64,000 nucleotides of DNA from Serratia liquefaciens ATCC 27592 (GCF_000422085.1 NC_021741.1:806001-870000); one strand, 5' to 3'; positions 19,728 through 29,253 are shown, counted from the first letter of the stretch. A program made the numbers and translations. The notes: generated by a model not told the origin, from the sequence alone.

Positions 19728-20522
19728 GTGCCGAAACGAACTTATGCAATGAGGTATGTTGCAGGTCAGCCAGTTGAGCGAATTTTCCCTGGCGCCATTA
19801 ATCAACCGCTGCCGCCCGGGGCTGCATTGCCTACGTCCGGCGCGTTGCGAGTGATGGTGTGGAACATCTTTAAACAGCAACGGGCAGACTGGCTCTCGGT
19901 GTTGAAAAGCTATGGCAAGGATGCGCAACTGGTCCTGCTGCAGGAGGCGCAAACCACGCCTGAACTGGTGAGCTTTGCCACGTCAAACTATCTGGCTGCC
20001 GATCAGGTGCCGGCTTTTGTATTGCCGCAACACCCTTCGGGCGTGATGACTTTGGCGGCAGCGCATCCGGTGTATTGCTGCCCATTACGCGAACGCGAAC
20101 CACTGCTGCGGCTGGCCAAATCGGCGTTAATCACCGTCTACCCGTTGTTTAACGGCCAGCTTTTGATGGTCGTAAATATTCATGCGGTGAACTTCAGCCT
20201 GGGCGTGGACGTCTACAGTAAGCAACTGGGGCCGATTGGTGAGCAGATTGCCAACCACCACGGGCCGGTGATCATGGCCGGGGATTTTAATGCCTGGAGC
20301 CGCAAACGAATCAATGCGCTGTATCAGTTCGCCAGCGATATGGCGCTGCGTGAGGTGAACTTCACGGACGATCATCGTCGTAAGGCGTTTGGTCGACCGC
20401 TGGACTTTGTGTTTTATCGCAATATGGGCGTGGCGGAGGCTTCGGTGCTGGTGACCAGCGCGTCAGACCATAATCCGCTGCTGGTGGAGTTTCATCCCGA
20501 GGCTGACAAACCGCACTGGTGA
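19728..20522 (+). CDS. yafD: endonuclease/exonuclease/phosphatase family protein YafD
   Basis: A 264-aa protein of the EEP (DNase I-like) superfamily. Motifs seen: [17 protein letters not shown] (metal-binding Glu), MAGDFNAWS and the terminal [10 protein letters not shown] (catalytic Asp-His). Enzymatic target is not established. The start is a GTG at 19728 giving [15 protein letters not shown], which lines up with the E. coli YafD N terminus; an ATG seven codons on is less likely. In E. coli yafE follows. Here yafD is followed directly by a terminator and mltD. Confidence 0.92.
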   Translation: MPKRTYAMRYVAGQPVERIFPGAINQPLPPGAALPTSGALRVMVWNIFKQQRADWLSVLKSYGKDAQLVLLQEAQTTPELVSFATSNYLAADQVPAFVLPQHPSGVMTLAAAHPVYCCPLREREPLLRLAKSALITVYPLFNGQLLMVVNIHAVNFSLGVDVYSKQLGPIGEQIANHHGPVIMAGDFNAWSRKRINALYQFASDMALREVNFTDDHRRKAFGRPLDFVFYRNMGVAEASVLVTSASDHNPLLVEFHPEADKPHW

Positions 20523-20544
20523 TTATCGTCCGTATTCAGACAAT

Positions 20545-20573
20545 AAAAAAGCACCCCGAAGGGTGCTTTTTTT
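20545..20573. terminator. bidirectional terminator between yafD and mltD
   Basis: aaaaaagcacccc / gggtgctttttt hairpin with a tiny loop and A/T tracts on both sides. It can end both the rightward yafD and the leftward mltD transcripts. Confidence 0.92.
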
Positions 20574-20584
20574 GTGCCGAAAAT

Positions 20585-21970
20585 TTAGGTATCCGGCGAC
20601 GACTTATCACTGACAAACAGGGTCAATTTCAGACCCGGTTGCAGATTGTTAGCCTTGGCTAGCGTTGAGTTCCAACGCATCACGTCGTTAATATCGACGC
20701 CGTGACGACGTGCAATACTGGCCAGCGAATCACCTTTGCGAACCTGATAGGTGATACTGCTGTTACTGCCGGTGTTGCTGGCCACTTGCAGGGTTTGCCC
20801 AACTTTTAAGGTGCTCTTGGCACGTAAGTTGTTCCAACTCTGCAAATCGCTGGACTTAATATTCAACCGCTTGGCAATGCCCGATACCGTGTCGCCAGAG
20901 CGAACCTTATACGAGCTACCGCCTGTCAAACCGCTGTTCTTCGCCAACTGAGTGGTTGGCTGAGTCACTGCGATCTGGCCATCGGCCAACGAGTCTTTCA
21001 GCTGATCGGCATGACCTTTGGGAACCATAATGTAATGGGGCCCGTTGGGTGCCGTAACGCCTTTTTTGTAGCCTGGGTTATAAGCTTTCATCTTGGTGAT
21101 TGAAAGCCCAGCCATCTCAGCCGCCTGAGTTAACTGTATTTGCTGCCCAACATCGATACGCGCCAGTGCACGGGTATTATCAGTCTTCGGAAGATTGATA
21201 CCGTACTTCTTGCTGTTTTTAATGATGTCGCTCAGCGCCAGCATTTTCGGAACATAAATTGACGTTTCACGCGGAAGCGACAATGCCCAGAAATTGGTTG
21301 GCTTACCCTGGCGTTTATTCGCCTTAACCGCTTGCATGACACGGCCTTCACCACTGTTATAAGCGGCAACGGTCAGTAACCAGTCACCGTTAAACATGCG
21401 GTTCAAATACTGCATCATATCAAGCGCAGCCGTCGTCGAGGCGACGACATCGCGTCGCCCGTCATACCACTGGTTGTTTTTCAAACCATAATTGCGACCC
21501 GTTTGCGGCACGATTTGCCATAGCCCTGCGGCGTTGGCACTTGACGTGGCGTGTGGGTCAAAAGCGCTCTCCACTATGGGTAGCAGTACCAGTTCCATCG
21601 GCATATTGCGTTTCTTAATCTGCCCGACTATCCAGTACATGTACGGCTCTGCCCGTAATGTTACATCGTGGAGATAGCTCTTACTTTTTAGGTACTTTCT
21701 TTTTTGATCACGGATCCGGGAATTTTCCGGAACCTCCATCTTCAGCTCGTCGCTAATGAAGTTCCACAGGTTCTGTTGCGCGGCACCACTATTGTTATCT
21801 AGCCACCGCGCCGAGCTCGCTCGACCATTCGCTGTGTACTCTCCTGCTTCACTCTCTTGACCTGCCGAAGACAAACTCTGTGCATGCTGTTCTGGGGCCG
21901 GTGCGTCCTGCCTGGACGACTGGCACCCCACTAGCAAGACTGAGGCGAGAAATATCGCTTTAGCCTTCAT
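20585..21970 (-). CDS. mltD: membrane-bound lytic murein transglycosylase D
   Basis: A 461-aa lipoprotein. Signal peptide MKAKAIFLASVLLVGC has the acylated Cys at 16. The lytic transglycosylase domain is at about 105-260, with catalytic Glu134 in PIVESAFDP and AAYNSGEGRV. Two C-terminal LysM repeats lie at about 354-396 and 408-453 and bind peptidoglycan. It cleaves glycan strands to 1,6-anhydromuropeptides. The start at 21970 matches the E. coli protein. Upstream in-frame ATGs would bury the signal peptide and are rejected. gloB lies 71 nt upstream in the same direction. Confidence 0.96.
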   Translation of the reverse strand: MKAKAIFLASVLLVGCQSSRQDAPAPEQHAQSLSSAGQESEAGEYTANGRASSARWLDNNSGAAQQNLWNFISDELKMEVPENSRIRDQKRKYLKSKSYLHDVTLRAEPYMYWIVGQIKKRNMPMELVLLPIVESAFDPHATSSANAAGLWQIVPQTGRNYGLKNNQWYDGRRDVVASTTAALDMMQYLNRMFNGDWLLTVAAYNSGEGRVMQAVKANKRQGKPTNFWALSLPRETSIYVPKMLALSDIIKNSKKYGINLPKTDNTRALARIDVGQQIQLTQAAEMAGLSITKMKAYNPGYKKGVTAPNGPHYIMVPKGHADQLKDSLADGQIAVTQPTTQLAKNSGLTGGSSYKVRSGDTVSGIAKRLNIKSSDLQSWNNLRAKSTLKVGQTLQVASNTGSNSSITYQVRKGDSLASIARRHGVDINDVMRWNSTLAKANNLQPGLKLTLFVSDKSSPDT

Positions 21971-22041
21971 GTGTGTGTCAATGTAGTTGCTTAAAAGACG
22001 AGCAATCATACTTTGCTTCGTCAAATAACACAACTAAAAGC

Positions 22042-22797
22042 TCAGAAGTTGTCTTTTCGCAGGCGTAATTCGGAAAAAACCGAATGAAGGTGCTGTGGTG
22101 GCGTGTGAAAGCCTAATTTTCTTTGTAAATCAGTGTCATGACAGCGTAAAAATAGGTTAATTTTACGCTCTAATTGTAGCTGAGTGGGGACGCTAGGCAG
22201 GCCTTTTGCCCGTAACGCTTCAACTTGTTGCTGATATGTTTCAATTCCTCGATCTTCCGGCAAAATAGCCCGCGCAAACTTAAGATTTGAAAGTGTATAT
22301 TCATGCGCGCAACAAATTAAGGTGTTATCGGGAAGTTGCGCGAGTTGTTGAAATGAGGCGTACATTTGTTCTGCGGTCCCTTCAAACAGCCTGCCGCAGC
22401 CGGCAGAAAAAATAGTGTCTCCGCAGAAAAGATAAGGGGCGCTATAGAATGCAATATGGCCCAAGGTATGTCCGGGAACCGCGATTACGGCGAATTTTCG
22501 GCCATCGATCTCGAGGGTTTCTCCGTCATGAACGATGTGGTTGGCGCCTTTGTCGGCAGTTTCCTGTGGCCCATAGACCTTCAGCCCAGGATAGCGTGCC
22601 ACAATTTGCGCTACGCCACCGACGTGATCGTGATGATGGTGGGTCAACAGAATCGCGTCAGGCGTCAAATTCAGGCGTTCCAGCGTATCAAGCACCGGCT
22701 GTGCCTCACCGGGATCGACAATGATGCCGTGCCCCTGCTGGTTATCTAACAACCAAATGTAATTGTCCTGGAAGGCGGGAATACTGATAAGATTCAT
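22042..22797 (-). CDS. gloB: hydroxyacylglutathione hydrolase (glyoxalase II)
   Basis: A 251-aa metallo-beta-lactamase-fold enzyme with the double-metal motif [10 protein letters not shown] at residues 52-61, GHTLGHI near 110 and the C-terminal FLRCHD substrate region. It hydrolyses S-lactoylglutathione, the second step of methylglyoxal detoxification. Full length for the family. It is divergent from yafS with only 44 bp between, as in E. coli. Confidence 0.96.
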   Translation of the reverse strand: MNLISIPAFQDNYIWLLDNQQGHGIIVDPGEAQPVLDTLERLNLTPDAILLTHHHHDHVGGVAQIVARYPGLKVYGPQETADKGANHIVHDGETLEIDGRKFAVIAVPGHTLGHIAFYSAPYLFCGDTIFSAGCGRLFEGTAEQMYASFQQLAQLPDNTLICCAHEYTLSNLKFARAILPEDRGIETYQQQVEALRAKGLPSVPTQLQLERKINLFLRCHDTDLQRKLGFHTPPQHLHSVFSELRLRKDNF

Positions 22798-22841
22798 CTT
22801 GGACCTCTCGTTGGCAACGGCTTGAAAGAAGATAATAAATC

Positions 22842-23561
22842 ATGAAACCAGCCCATACTCTACAAAAGCTCGCCAGCCCACAGTCTTGGGCCGAGTTGCC
22901 GTGGGGGGAATACTATCGTGAGGCGCTAGAGCGGCAGTTGCAACCCTGGTGGCCGAAGCTGTTTGGTTTCCACCTGCTTAAAATCGGTAATCTCAGCGCC
23001 AGTCTGGCAACGGATAAATGCGCCATTTCCCACCAGGTCAACGTCAGCCTGGAAGGCGATAACCTGCAGGTGGTCGCAGATGCTTACCAATTGCCCTTCG
23101 CCGCCAAGTCGGTAGATGCCTGTTTGCTGGCACACACGCTATCCTATGCTGACGATCCGCACCGCATGCTGCGTGAAGTCGATCGCGTGTTGATCGACGA
23201 CGGCTGGCTGGTGATCAGCAGCTTCAACCCGTTCAGTCTGTTGGGGTTGGGGAAACTGGTGCCAGGGTTACGTCGCCGCCAGCCTTACGTGAGCCGGATG
23301 TTTACTCAAATGCGCCTGCTGGACTGGCTGAGCCTGTTGAATTATGAGGTGTTGCATCAGTCGCGTTTTCACGTGCTGCCGTGGCAGCGTAAGGGCGGGA
23401 AGTTTTTGTGCACCCATTTACCGGCGCTGGGGTGTATGAGCGTGATTGTGGCGCGTAAGCGCACTTTGCCGTTGACGCCAACGCCGATGAAGTTCGGGGC
23501 GCGAAAGCCTTCTCTCAGCCGCGCCGTCGGCGCGACCAAGAGTTATCGCAAGCAGCCTTAG
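22842..23561 (+). CDS. yafS: SAM-dependent methyltransferase family protein YafS
   Basis: A 239-aa protein with a class I methyltransferase core. A Methyltransf_11-like stretch runs from about residue 70 to 130 ([20 protein letters not shown], then [19 protein letters not shown]). The glycine-rich motif I is poor, so cofactor binding is not certain. Substrate is unknown. Its stop codon overlaps that of the convergent rnhA (shared tta/tag bases at 23558-23561). Confidence 0.9.
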   Translation: MKPAHTLQKLASPQSWAELPWGEYYREALERQLQPWWPKLFGFHLLKIGNLSASLATDKCAISHQVNVSLEGDNLQVVADAYQLPFAAKSVDACLLAHTLSYADDPHRMLREVDRVLIDDGWLVISSFNPFSLLGLGKLVPGLRRRQPYVSRMFTQMRLLDWLSLLNYEVLHQSRFHVLPWQRKGGKFLCTHLPALGCMSVIVARKRTLPLTPTPMKFGARKPSLSRAVGATKSYRKQP

Positions 23562-24025
23562 TTTTCCGGCTTGTAACCCACGTCTTCCTGCGTTGGATTG
23601 CCGGCCGCCTCGCGTGCCAGTACGTCGCAGCGTTCGTTTTCCGGATGGCCGGCGTGGCCCTTGACCCATTCCCATTTGACGGTGTGGCGCTGAATGGCCA
23701 GGTCCAGACGCTGCCAAAGATCGACATTCTTGACCGGCTTTTTGTCGGCGGTCTTCCAGCCACGCTTTTTCCAGTTATGGATCCAACTGGTAATGCCCTG
23801 GCGTACATATTGGCTGTCGGTGCTCAGGATCACTTCGCAAGGCGTGGTCAGCGCTTCCAATGCGACAATCGCCGCCATCATCTCCATGCGATTGTTGGTG
23901 GTCAGGCGGAAGCCCGCGCTAAAGGTTTTTTCCGTCTGCTTATAGCGCAGTATGGCGCCGTAACCACCGGGACCCGGGTTGCCAAGGCAGGAGCCGTCGG
24001 TGAAAATTTCTACCTGTTTAAGCAT
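23558..24025 (-). CDS. rnhA: ribonuclease HI
   Basis: A 155-aa enzyme, identical in length to E. coli RNase HI, with all catalytic residues in register: Asp10, Glu48, Asp70, His124 and Asp134. It cuts RNA in RNA-DNA hybrids. The start at 24025 ([11 protein letters not shown]) is chosen. The open frame extends 105 codons upstream through the start of dnaQ, but that part is antisense to dnaQ and not coding. It is divergent from dnaQ with 72 bp between. Confidence 0.97.
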   Translation of the reverse strand: MLKQVEIFTDGSCLGNPGPGGYGAILRYKQTEKTFSAGFRLTTNNRMEMMAAIVALEALTTPCEVILSTDSQYVRQGITSWIHNWKKRGWKTADKKPVKNVDLWQRLDLAIQRHTVKWEWVKGHAGHPENERCDVLAREAAGNPTQEDVGYKPEN

Positions 24026-24097
24026 CTCTGGTAGACTCTTCCTATCAGTTTTATAAAAGCCAAGTCTGACATAAACGAACGCTGTGAGCACTGCAAT

Positions 24098-24838
24098 ATG
24101 ATCACTACAACCACCAGACAGATTGTCCTCGATACCGAAACCACCGGTATGAACAAGCTCGGGGTGCATTACGAAGGCCATCGCATCATTGAAATTGGTG
24201 CGGTCGAGGTCATTAACCGTCGCCCGACCGGTCGCCACTACCACGTCTACATCAAGCCGGATCGGCTGGTGGATCCGGAGGCCTATGGGGTTCACGGCAT
24301 CAGCGACGAGTTCCTGGCGGATAAACCGACGTTCGACCAAATTGCCGATGAGTTTATCGACTTTATTCGCGGCGGTGAGTTAGTTATCCATAACGCGGCG
24401 TTCGACATCGGCTTTATGGATCACGAATTCCGCATGCTGCAGCAGGGCATTCCGAAGACCGATACCTTCTGCACCATCACCGACAGCCTGTTAATGGCGC
24501 GTCGCCTGTTCCCGGGCAAGCGCAACAACCTCGACGCCCTGTGCAGTCGTTATGAGATAGACAACAGCAAGCGTACGCTGCACGGCGCATTGCTCGATGC
24601 CGAGATCCTGGCGGAAGTCTATCTGGCGATGACCGGTGGTCAGACGTCAATGGCCTTCCAGATGGAAGGGGATACGCAAAACAACAATTCGACGCAGGAC
24701 ATTCAGCGCATTGTGCGTCCGGCAACGGCAATGAAAGTAGTCTACGCCAGCGATGAAGAAGTGATGGCCCATGAGGCGCGTCTGGATTTGGTGGCGAAAA
24801 AGGGCGGCAGTTGCCTGTGGCGTACGGAAGCGGAATAA
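24098..24838 (+). CDS. dnaQ: DNA polymerase III epsilon subunit (proofreading 3'-5' exonuclease)
   Basis: A 246-aa DEDDh exonuclease with Asp12/Glu14 (LDTETTG), Asp103 (HNAAFD), His162 and Asp167 ([10 protein letters not shown]). The clamp-binding motif QTSMAF is at 182-187 and a C-terminal tail follows for contact with the alpha subunit. It proofreads during chromosomal replication. Its promoter lies in the 72-bp gap shared with rnhA, as in E. coli. Confidence 0.97.
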   Translation: MITTTTRQIVLDTETTGMNKLGVHYEGHRIIEIGAVEVINRRPTGRHYHVYIKPDRLVDPEAYGVHGISDEFLADKPTFDQIADEFIDFIRGGELVIHNAAFDIGFMDHEFRMLQQGIPKTDTFCTITDSLLMARRLFPGKRNNLDALCSRYEIDNSKRTLHGALLDAEILAEVYLAMTGGQTSMAFQMEGDTQNNNSTQDIQRIVRPATAMKVVYASDEEVMAHEARLDLVAKKGGSCLWRTEAE

Positions 24839-24932
24839 CGGTATTTTTGCCGTAAATAAACCGGGCGTTATCACCTTTGGGTTCCGTTAGCTGAAAAACT
24901 GTGCAAACGGTTCATTTGGTAAGAAAAAGGCA

Positions 24933-24961
24933 TTGACGACATAGTGGCTCAACCGTAATAT
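24933..24961 (+). promoter_or_regulatory. sigma-70 promoter of the second tRNA-Asp gene
   Basis: ttgacg and taatat separated by exactly 17 bp, followed by a G/C-rich discriminator (gcgcctcg), which is typical of stringently controlled stable-RNA promoters. Transcription would start near 24968, about 28 nt before the mature tRNA. Confidence 0.85.
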
Positions 24962-24995
24962 GCGCCTCGTTCCTCTCGCAAGAGAAGAACGGCGC

Positions 24996-25072
24996 GGAGC
25001 GGTAGTTCAGTTGGTTAGAATACCTGCCTGTCACGCAGGGGGTCGCGGGTTCGAGCCCCGTCCGTTCCGCCA
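24996..25072 (+). tRNA. aspV: tRNA-Asp (anticodon GTC), second copy
   Basis: 77 nt, identical to the copy at 1852-1928, with anticodon GTC and encoded CCA. Its place after dnaQ matches E. coli aspV. The accessory purine/aerobactin region starts directly downstream. Confidence 0.98.
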
Positions 25073-25080
25073 ACATTTAG

Positions 25081-25110
25081 AAGCCCTGAGTTAGCAATAA
25101 CTCAGGGCTT
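25081..25110. terminator. terminator between tRNA-Asp and the allantoin permease gene
   Basis: aagccctgagtta / taactcagggctt hairpin followed by cgttgttttt. It ends the tRNA transcript and may also act on the convergent permease gene, whose stop lies 9 nt away. Confidence 0.85.
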
Positions 25111-25118
25111 CGTTGTTT

Positions 25119-26579
25119 TTAATCTTTGCTCAATTGCGTTTTGGCGAAGGTCACCGCCTGATTGGCTGCCCACTCCCGGCGAGCAATGATGCGATAACAG
25201 CCCCCACCCAACGCTGCCCCGATAAACCAACTGAAGTTAGCCACCTGATGCAAACTCGGCGTGAAGCTGATCGCCAACCCGATAATCACTGAGGGTACCA
25301 GTGCCCAAATCGCATTCGGATTGAAGCCGTTTTTATACCAGTAACGGCCGCCTGGCGTGGCATTGTACAGGTCGTCGACGTGCAGTTCACCGCGTTTGAT
25401 AATGTAGAAATCCACCAACAGAATGCCGAACAACGGGCCGATAAAGGCCGCTAATACGTCCAGCGTGTAGTGAATCAGCTCGGGTGACTGGAACAGGTTC
25501 CAGGGGGTCAACAGGAACGAGCCGACGGCGGCAATCATCCCGCCGGTACGGAAGCTGATCTTCTGCGGCGAACAGTTGGAAAAATCAAAGGCCGGCGAGA
25601 CAAAGTTGGCCACGATATTGATACCGATGGTGGCGACGATCATCGTCAGCAACCCAAGGGCCACGGCGATATCGCTGTCGAGGCGGGTGACGGTTTCGAT
25701 CGGATCGGTGATCAGTTGCCCGAACAATGGCAGGGTGCCGGAAACGATCACCACGGTGACCAACGAAAACAGCAGGTAGTTGAAGGGTAAACCCCAGCGA
25801 TTGCCGCGCTGTACCTCAGCAAAACTTTTGCCGTAGCGGGTAAAGTCGCCGAAGTTAAGCAGCGGGCCGGAGAAGTAAGAGACCACCAGCGCGGTGGCGG
25901 TCAGCATCAGCCAGCCTTGCTCACCGGCACTCAGGTTTTTGCTCGCCAGAGTAAGGGAGAGATTAGAGAAACCTACGCGGTATACAATCCAGCCTGCCAG
26001 TGCGAACATCACCACGTAAACCGCCGGCCCGGCGATGTCGATAAAACGCTTAATCGCCTGCATACCATGCCAAAACACCATCGCTTGCAGCAGCCACATG
26101 GTGATGTAACAAACCCAGCCAAGCTGCGACAGCCCAAGAAAATGCGGCTGGGTCATCGGTTCCAGCGACGGGAAGAATTTCAGCAGTGTGAGCATCAGCG
26201 CGTTGGAGGCCAGATAGGTTTGGATGCCATACCAGGCGAAGGCGATCATGCCGCGGATCACCGCCGGGATATTGGCGCCGAACACGCCAAACGCCTGGCG
26301 GCTTAATACGGCGTAGGGCACGCCGCCTAGCTGGCTGGGCTTGGCCACCAGGTTAGCGCAAAACTGCACGATGCAAATCCCCACCAGCAGGCAAATCAGG
26401 ACCTGCCAGCTCGACAGGCCGAGGGCGAAGAAGCTGGCGGCCACCACATAGCCGCCCATGCTGTGTACATCGGACATCCAGAAAGAAAAAATGTTGTACC
26501 AGCTCCAGTTCTGGTCGCGCGTTGGTGCCAGATCGTCGTTGCACAGCTTGGGACTGTAGTTTTCATTAGGGTTTGGCAT
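25119..26579 (-). CDS. hpxC: NCS1-family permease, probable allantoin transporter (HpxC-like)
   Basis: A 486-aa NCS1 (nucleobase-cation-symport-1) transporter with about 12 membrane segments. Near the N terminus is DQNWSWYNIFSFWMSDVHS, the family's typical pre-TM1/TM1 stretch; FGDFTRYGK lies mid-protein. The divergent gene block (GntR regulator, allantoin racemase, allantoinase) makes allantoin the best substrate guess; hydantoins or uracil are alternatives. The start at 26579 has gagaggag 9 nt upstream. A longer upstream frame would begin inside the divergent promoter region and is rejected. The symbol follows the Klebsiella naming and is by analogy. Confidence 0.85.
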   Translation of the reverse strand: MPNPNENYSPKLCNDDLAPTRDQNWSWYNIFSFWMSDVHSMGGYVVAASFFALGLSSWQVLICLLVGICIVQFCANLVAKPSQLGGVPYAVLSRQAFGVFGANIPAVIRGMIAFAWYGIQTYLASNALMLTLLKFFPSLEPMTQPHFLGLSQLGWVCYITMWLLQAMVFWHGMQAIKRFIDIAGPAVYVVMFALAGWIVYRVGFSNLSLTLASKNLSAGEQGWLMLTATALVVSYFSGPLLNFGDFTRYGKSFAEVQRGNRWGLPFNYLLFSLVTVVIVSGTLPLFGQLITDPIETVTRLDSDIAVALGLLTMIVATIGINIVANFVSPAFDFSNCSPQKISFRTGGMIAAVGSFLLTPWNLFQSPELIHYTLDVLAAFIGPLFGILLVDFYIIKRGELHVDDLYNATPGGRYWYKNGFNPNAIWALVPSVIIGLAISFTPSLHQVANFSWFIGAALGGGCYRIIARREWAANQAVTFAKTQLSKD

Positions 26580-26679
26580 AAATCGTGCTCCTCTCAAGAA
26601 CGTCACCCGGATGTTGTTATCTGTTTTTTGGCAAAGGTTGCTGAGAGGGCTTTTGCAGGATCCAGGCCAGACTTTTCTT

Positions 26680-26713
26680 TTTTGTATACAAAATATCTTC
26701 ATCTTGTATACTA
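26680..26713. promoter_or_regulatory. two GntR-type operators (probable HpxS sites)
   Basis: A perfect 14-bp palindrome ttttgtatacaaaa (26680-26693) and a second, partly conserved ttgtatacta (26704-26713). Both are centred on gtatac and their centres are 22 bp apart, two helix turns. They fit the FadR-type GntR consensus (tnGTnnnACna). They lie between the divergent permease and GntR genes, so the regulator probably controls both and itself. Confidence 0.75.
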
Positions 26714-26745
26714 TTTGATTATTCAAGGGGACGGGGAGCAGAAAA

Positions 26746-27495
26746 ATGGTCGGCACGACGATCGGTACCAACGCCGCGTGGCATGGGCAACAGGCCACTT
26801 ATTTCATTGAAGATAAAGACGATCATATTTACAACTCGTTGGTGAAAGCCATTGTCGAACATCGGTTGCTGCCCGGCAGCAAATTGCCGGAAGAAGCCTT
26901 GGCCGAGACCTTCGGCGTAAGCCGAACCGGGATCCGTCGGGTGCTGCAGCGCCTTGCCGCAGTGCAATTGGTGACCCAACTGCCCAAACGTGGTGCACAG
27001 GTCGCTACGCCCGGGCAGGACGAGGCAACCCAGGTATTCCAGACGCGCAAGATGCTGGAATGCACCAACCTGCCGCAGGTGCTTGCCCACTGCGACGAAA
27101 ATCATCTGCTGGCGATGGAAGAGATCGTGGCGCAGGAACAGCAGGCGCACCGCGATCAGGACGGCGCTGCGGCGATCCGCCTGTCTGCCGCGTTTCACGT
27201 TCAACTGCAGGCTATCGCCGGTAATCAGGTGCTGACCGAAATGGTGTCGCAGCTCACTTTGCGATCGTCGCTGGCGATTGCCGTTTATGGTTCACCCTGG
27301 CAGCAGGGATGTCGCTGCCACGATCACAGCGATTTGCTGGCGTTGTTGAGGGGGAAAGACAGCGCGGCCCTGGCAGATCATATGGTCCGCCATTTTGACG
27401 ATATTGTGGCTAATTTACGGTTTAACCACGACGCGAATGAAACGCCGGATTTCGCCCATATTTTTGCCGACGCCGATCCGCGGGAGACGCTATGA
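26746..27495 (+). CDS. hpxS: GntR/FadR-type regulator of allantoin genes (HpxS-like)
   Basis: A 249-aa regulator. The N-terminal winged helix is at about 25-95, with LPEEALAETFGVSRTGIRRVLQ as recognition region (shortened here to its key parts: GVSRTGIRR), and a C-terminal FCD all-helical effector domain contains HVQL and HDHSDLL. The first 20 residues before the helix are an extension. It heads the operon with the racemase, overlapping it by 4 nt, and is divergent from the permease. By analogy with Klebsiella HpxS it should sense a purine intermediate such as allantoin. Confidence 0.87.
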   Translation: MVGTTIGTNAAWHGQQATYFIEDKDDHIYNSLVKAIVEHRLLPGSKLPEEALAETFGVSRTGIRRVLQRLAAVQLVTQLPKRGAQVATPGQDEATQVFQTRKMLECTNLPQVLAHCDENHLLAMEEIVAQEQQAHRDQDGAAAIRLSAAFHVQLQAIAGNQVLTEMVSQLTLRSSLAIAVYGSPWQQGCRCHDHSDLLALLRGKDSAALADHMVRHFDDIVANLRFNHDANETPDFAHIFADADPRETL

Positions 27496-28235
27496 CAACT
27501 CGCTGCATTATTCAGGTCATCAATCCGAACACCAGCCAGGCAATGACCGAAACCATCGCCGCTGCGGCGCGTGCGGTGGCTGCGCCGGGCACCGAAATCC
27601 TGGCGGTCTACCCGCAGGAAGGGGCGCCATCGATAGAGGGACATTTTGACGAAGCCATTGCTGCGATTGGCGTTTTGCAGCAGGTGAAAGCCGGCCGAGA
27701 AGCCGGCGTGAGCGGTCATGTCATTGCTTGCTTTGGCGATCCGGGTTTGCTGGCCGCGCGTGAGCTGGCCGACAAGCCGGTGGTCGGCATCGCCGAGGCG
27801 GCAATGCACATGGCAACGCTGGTGGCGACGCGTTTTTCCATTGTTACCACGCTGCCGCGCACGTTGGTCATTGCAAGGCATTTACTGCATCAATACGGTT
27901 TTGAGCGGCACTGTGCGGCGCTGCATGCGATTGATCTGCCGGTGTTGGCGCTGGAGGACGGCAGCGGTCGGGCTCAGCAAAAAGTGCGTGAGCAGTGCAT
28001 CCGGGCTAAGCAACAGGATGGCAGCGGGGCGATTGTGCTTGGTTGCGGCGGCATGGCCGATTTGGCGCGCGAACTGACGCTGGAATTGGGGATCCCGGTA
28101 ATCGACGGCGTCAGCGCCGCGGTAAAAATGATCGAATCGCTAAGCGCGCTCGGTCTGAGCACCAGCAAGCACGGCGATCTGGATTTTCCGCGGGCAAAAC
28201 CTTTGTCCGGCATGTTCAGTCATTTTAACGGGTGA
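27492..28235 (+). CDS. hpxA: allantoin racemase, Asp/Glu/hydantoin racemase family
   Basis: A 247-aa cofactor-independent racemase. The two catalytic cysteines are seen: Cys80 in IACFGDPG and Cys185 in LGCGGMADL. The N-terminal INPNTS loop binds the substrate. In the purine pathway it interconverts R- and S-allantoin so that both can be opened by allantoinase. It overlaps the regulator gene by 4 nt (atga) and lies 19 nt before allantoinase. A hydantoin racemase role is the alternative, but context favours allantoin. Confidence 0.9.
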   Translation: MTTRCIIQVINPNTSQAMTETIAAAARAVAAPGTEILAVYPQEGAPSIEGHFDEAIAAIGVLQQVKAGREAGVSGHVIACFGDPGLLAARELADKPVVGIAEAAMHMATLVATRFSIVTTLPRTLVIARHLLHQYGFERHCAALHAIDLPVLALEDGSGRAQQKVREQCIRAKQQDGSGAIVLGCGGMADLARELTLELGIPVIDGVSAAVKMIESLSALGLSTSKHGDLDFPRAKPLSGMFSHFNG

Positions 28236-28254
28236 TCGGTAAGGGGAAACAACG

Positions 28255-29193
28255 ATGAGTGATTTCGCGTTCAATAAAGATTATCCCCGTGATTTGATCG
28301 GCTACGCCGGTCGTCCGCCGCATGCTCGTTGGCCTGGTCAGGCGCGCATCGCGGTGCAGTTTGTCCTCAATTATGAGGAAGGGGCTGAAAACAACGTGCT
28401 GCATGGCGACGCCGGCTCCGAACAGTTTCTTTCCGATATCATCGGCGCGGCCAGCTATCCAGAACGGCATATGTCGATGGATTCCCTTTACGAATATGGT
28501 TCACGCGCCGGGTTCTGGCGCATCCACGATGAGTTTCAGCGTCGCGGCCTGCCCTTGACGGTGTTTGGCGTGGCGATGGCGCTGGCGCGTAACCCGCAGG
28601 TGGTCGAAGCGATTAAAAACGCCGGTTACGATGTGGTCAGCCACGGCTGGCGCTGGATCCACTATCAGCAGATGGATGAAGTGACCGAACGGCAGCACAT
28701 GCAGCAGGCGATGACGGTATTGCGGGATCTGTTCGGCCAGGCACCGCTCGGTTGGTATACCGGGCGGGACAGTCCCAATACCCGTCGTTTGGTGGTAGAG
28801 CACGGTGGCTTGCAATACGACAGCGACTATTACGGAGACGATTTACCGTTCTGGACCGAGGTGCAGTGCGCCAATGGTGAAACAAAGCCGCACCTGATCG
28901 TACCCTATACCCTCGAGGCCAACGATATGCGCTTTGCCTCGCCACAGGGGTTTAACACCGGCGAGCAGTTCTTTACCTATCTGAAAGACAGCTTCGACGT
29001 GCTGTATGCCGAAGGCGAGGAGTCGCCGAAGATGCTGTCGATCGGCATGCACTGCCGTTTATTGGGCCGTCCGGGCAAGTTTCGCGCGCTGCAGCGATTC
29101 CTGGACTATATCGAGCAATACGATCGGGTTTGGGTATGTCGACGCCAGGATATTGCTGACCACTGGCTGGCACAGCATCCTTTTAAGAAGTAA
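28255..29193 (+). CDS. hpxB: allantoinase, PuuE / polysaccharide-deacetylase type
   Basis: A 312-aa cytosolic enzyme of the metal-independent PuuE allantoinase type, with a NodB-like fold. It opens with YPRDLIGYAGRPPHARWPGQ, and SHGWRWIHYQ and TGRDSPNTRRL are typical of the family. It hydrolyses allantoin to allantoate. The ribosome site aagggg lies 9 nt before the ATG. It ends the hpxSAB-like operon at a bidirectional terminator, beyond which the aerobactin block begins. Confidence 0.92.
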   Translation: MSDFAFNKDYPRDLIGYAGRPPHARWPGQARIAVQFVLNYEEGAENNVLHGDAGSEQFLSDIIGAASYPERHMSMDSLYEYGSRAGFWRIHDEFQRRGLPLTVFGVAMALARNPQVVEAIKNAGYDVVSHGWRWIHYQQMDEVTERQHMQQAMTVLRDLFGQAPLGWYTGRDSPNTRRLVVEHGGLQYDSDYYGDDLPFWTEVQCANGETKPHLIVPYTLEANDMRFASPQGFNTGEQFFTYLKDSFDVLYAEGEESPKMLSIGMHCRLLGRPGKFRALQRFLDYIEQYDRVWVCRRQDIADHWLAQHPFKK

Positions 29194-29216
29194 AAAAGGG
29201 CCGATGTGGCCCTTTT
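29194..29216. terminator. bidirectional terminator between hpxB and iutA
   Basis: Stem aaaagggcc/ggcccttttt-type with a 5-nt loop and A/T tracts on both sides, just after the hpxB stop and 38 nt beyond the iutA stop on the other strand. Confidence 0.88.
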
Positions 29217-29253
29217 CGTTATGTTTGAGCGCAGGATTGCGCTCGGGCATGGA

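Noticed and set aside
24026..24340. Long N-terminal extension of the rnhA frame
   Set aside because: It is antisense to dnaQ, and the 155-aa start matches all known catalytic positions.
26628..26642. ttggcaaaggttgct, resembling a sigma-54 promoter before hpxS
   Set aside because: The GG and GC pairs are only 8 nt apart instead of 10, which sigma-54 does not tolerate.
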